Assembly (NCBI GenBank): GCA_028291445.1
Contig: JAQGIA010000105.1
Location: 1 to 5,856, forward strand
Source of the DNA: Belnapia sp.
Lineage (GTDB): Bacteria > Pseudomonadota > Alphaproteobacteria > Acetobacterales > Acetobacteraceae
Length of the DNA: 5,856 nucleotides
Reading direction: 5' to 3'
Positions 4,905 through 5,856 of the stretch are shown in pieces (within the stretch, counting starts at the first letter, position 1; each line of letters opens with the position of its first letter). The position numbers and the translations under genes are program-made. The notes under the pieces are model-generated. The model saw only the letters and a list, made by a program, of their open reading frames with translations. It was not told where the DNA came from and searched no databases.

Positions 4905-5856
4905 CAATCCACCGGCTGCACCACGATCCGCCCGGTATTTTGCCGGGCGAAGACCTGTGGCCGATACATGTCCTCCACCTGCGCCCCCGGCAATTCGAAG
5001 CGCCCGGCCGTCACCGCCCGCAGCCGCACGGCGAGGCGGAATTCCGGTGCCTCGGGCGTCAGCGCGATCGCCGCCGCCAGCCGGTCGTCCAGCGCCGGCG
5101 TGGCCTCGGTCTCCGTCAGGGTGCCGAGCCAGGGCATCCCGGCGACCTCTCCGGCGGCCAGGCGGCCGATGATCTCCCAGCCCGCCGGCAGCCCTTGCTG
5201 GACCATGGCGCGATGGCTCTCCCGCGTCTCCGCCCGTCCCTCCAGCAGCAGGACGAAGACGGTGTTCTGCTTCAGCGTATCGAGGCTCAGCGGCTGGCCC
5301 GAGAGGTCGAAGAATTTGCGGGTGATGCGCATTCCGCCCCGCCCGGCCGGCGCCGGCTGGGTGGGGATGCCGGTGACGGAAACCCCGGCCCAGACCGGCG
5401 TATCGCTGAGATTCCGTGCGACGCCCGACCCGGCGAGGGAAACGGCCAGGACCGGCGCCGGGGCCTGGGTCGTGCCATTCACCGCGACCCGCACCGGTCG
5501 CCCGTCCCGCCCGAGCGCCGCGGCGGCCAGCACGCCCCAGGCCTGTTCCTGGGTATTGGCCGATTGCGGGGTCAGCTCCGGCCCGGGCAGACCGGCCTGG
5601 GCGATGGCCAGCCGGTCCGGCAGCAGCCCGCTTTCCTTCAGCAGCGCGGTGACCGCCAGCGCATCCCGCGCCACGCTGCCATAGTCATAGGCCCAGGCGC
5701 GGCGGGCCGGTGTGGCCAGGGCCGCGGCGAAGGCGGCCTCGGCACGGGGCCGGTCGCCGGCCCGGGCGAAGGCGGCTGCCAGTTGCGCCTTGGCCAACGG
5801 CGTCGGCAGCTGGTCCATGTCCTCCAGCAGCCGCCGCGCCGCGCCCAACCGCGGCC
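4904..5856 (-). CDS. yfhM: Bacterial alpha-2-macroglobulin, C-terminal part (5' end outside window)
   Basis: This is the last 316 or so residues of a large protein (usually 1,600-1,900 residues in this family) whose start lies beyond position 5856. Bacterial alpha-2-macroglobulins sit in the periplasm, often as inner-membrane lipoproteins, and are thought to trap foreign proteases. The visible part has an alanine-rich helical repeat region (end of the thioester/helical domain) with NTQEQAW, then NLSDTPVW and VSVTGIPTQP, and near the C-terminus VEDMYRPQVFARQNTGRIVV, a pattern I associate with the C-terminal domain of the YfhM type. The thioester CxEQ motif and the bait region would be upstream, so whether this is a thioester form cannot be said. 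The reading frame is open to the window edge; the TTG at 5848 is internal, not the start. The stop overlaps the pbpC start by one base, and the pairing with pbpC supports the call. Confidence 0.93.
   Translation of the reverse strand, partial: PRLGAARRLLEDMDQLPTPLAKAQLAAAFARAGDRPRAEAAFAAALATPARRAWAYDYGSVARDALAVTALLKESGLLPDRLAIAQAGLPGPELTPQSANTQEQAWGVLAAAALGRDGRPVRVAVNGTTQAPAPVLAVSLAGSGVARNLSDTPVWAGVSVTGIPTQPAPAGRGGMRITRKFFDLSGQPLSLDTLKQNTVFVLLLEGRAETRESHRAMVQQGLPAGWEIIGRLAAGEVAGMPWLGTLTETEATPALDDRLAAAIALTPEAPEFRLAVRLRAVTAGRFELPGAQVEDMYRPQVFARQNTGRIVVQPVD

Noticed and set aside
4065..5172. Plus-strand open frames of 236 and 343 codons opposite pbpC and the macroglobulin gene
   Set aside because: Both lie opposite well recognised genes and translate to Arg/Gly/Ser/Pro-rich sequence with no motif.
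5848..5848. TTG as the start of a 314-residue macroglobulin protein
   Set aside because: The frame stays open to the window edge and the family is far longer; this is an internal codon of a gene cut by the window.

Overview
The window looks like a piece of a high-GC alphaproteobacterial chromosome, and Acetobacteraceae-like is my best guess. Three things suggest this: the end of a ribosomal RNA operon with 5S rRNA followed by an initiator tRNA (the usual alphaproteobacterial order), the strong G/C bias at third codon positions, and the style of the proteins. The family assignment is an inference; no marker gene here fixes the genus.

Layout. Positions 1-226, plus strand: 5S rRNA and tRNA-fMet(CAT), the tail of an rrn operon whose 16S/23S genes lie upstream of the window. 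Positions 227-361: a 135-base gap with a strong GC hairpin, an A/T-rich hairpin and a ribosome binding site. Positions 362-2343, plus strand: four genes. They are a probable Tat-exported beta-carbonic-anhydrase-like protein, an RluA-family pseudouridine synthase, and two small secreted proteins of unknown function, the first of which overlaps the synthase stop codon by four bases. Positions 2347-5856, minus strand, converging on the first group with only three bases between stop codons: the 3' part of a bacterial alpha-2-macroglobulin gene, then pbpC (penicillin-binding protein 1C), then a YaiI/YqxD (DUF188) gene. These three are joined by stop/start overlaps (TGATG and ATGA), so they very probably form one translationally coupled operon.

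How the genes work together. The macroglobulin and PbpC pair is a known conserved unit (yfhM-pbpC in E. coli). The macroglobulin is thought to trap proteases in the periplasm, and PbpC is a bifunctional peptidoglycan synthase thought to repair wall damage. The DUF188 protein is a less expected third member. On the other strand, the pseudouridine synthase and the two small secreted proteins are a compact group with no obvious shared function.

I do not see a clearly new biological system. The points most worth a second look are an A/T-rich patch with three evenly spaced hairpins inside the N-terminal coding region of pbpC, the divergent exported carbonic-anhydrase-like protein beside the rrn operon, the four-cysteine secreted protein, and an initiator tRNA gene with a T at the discriminator position.
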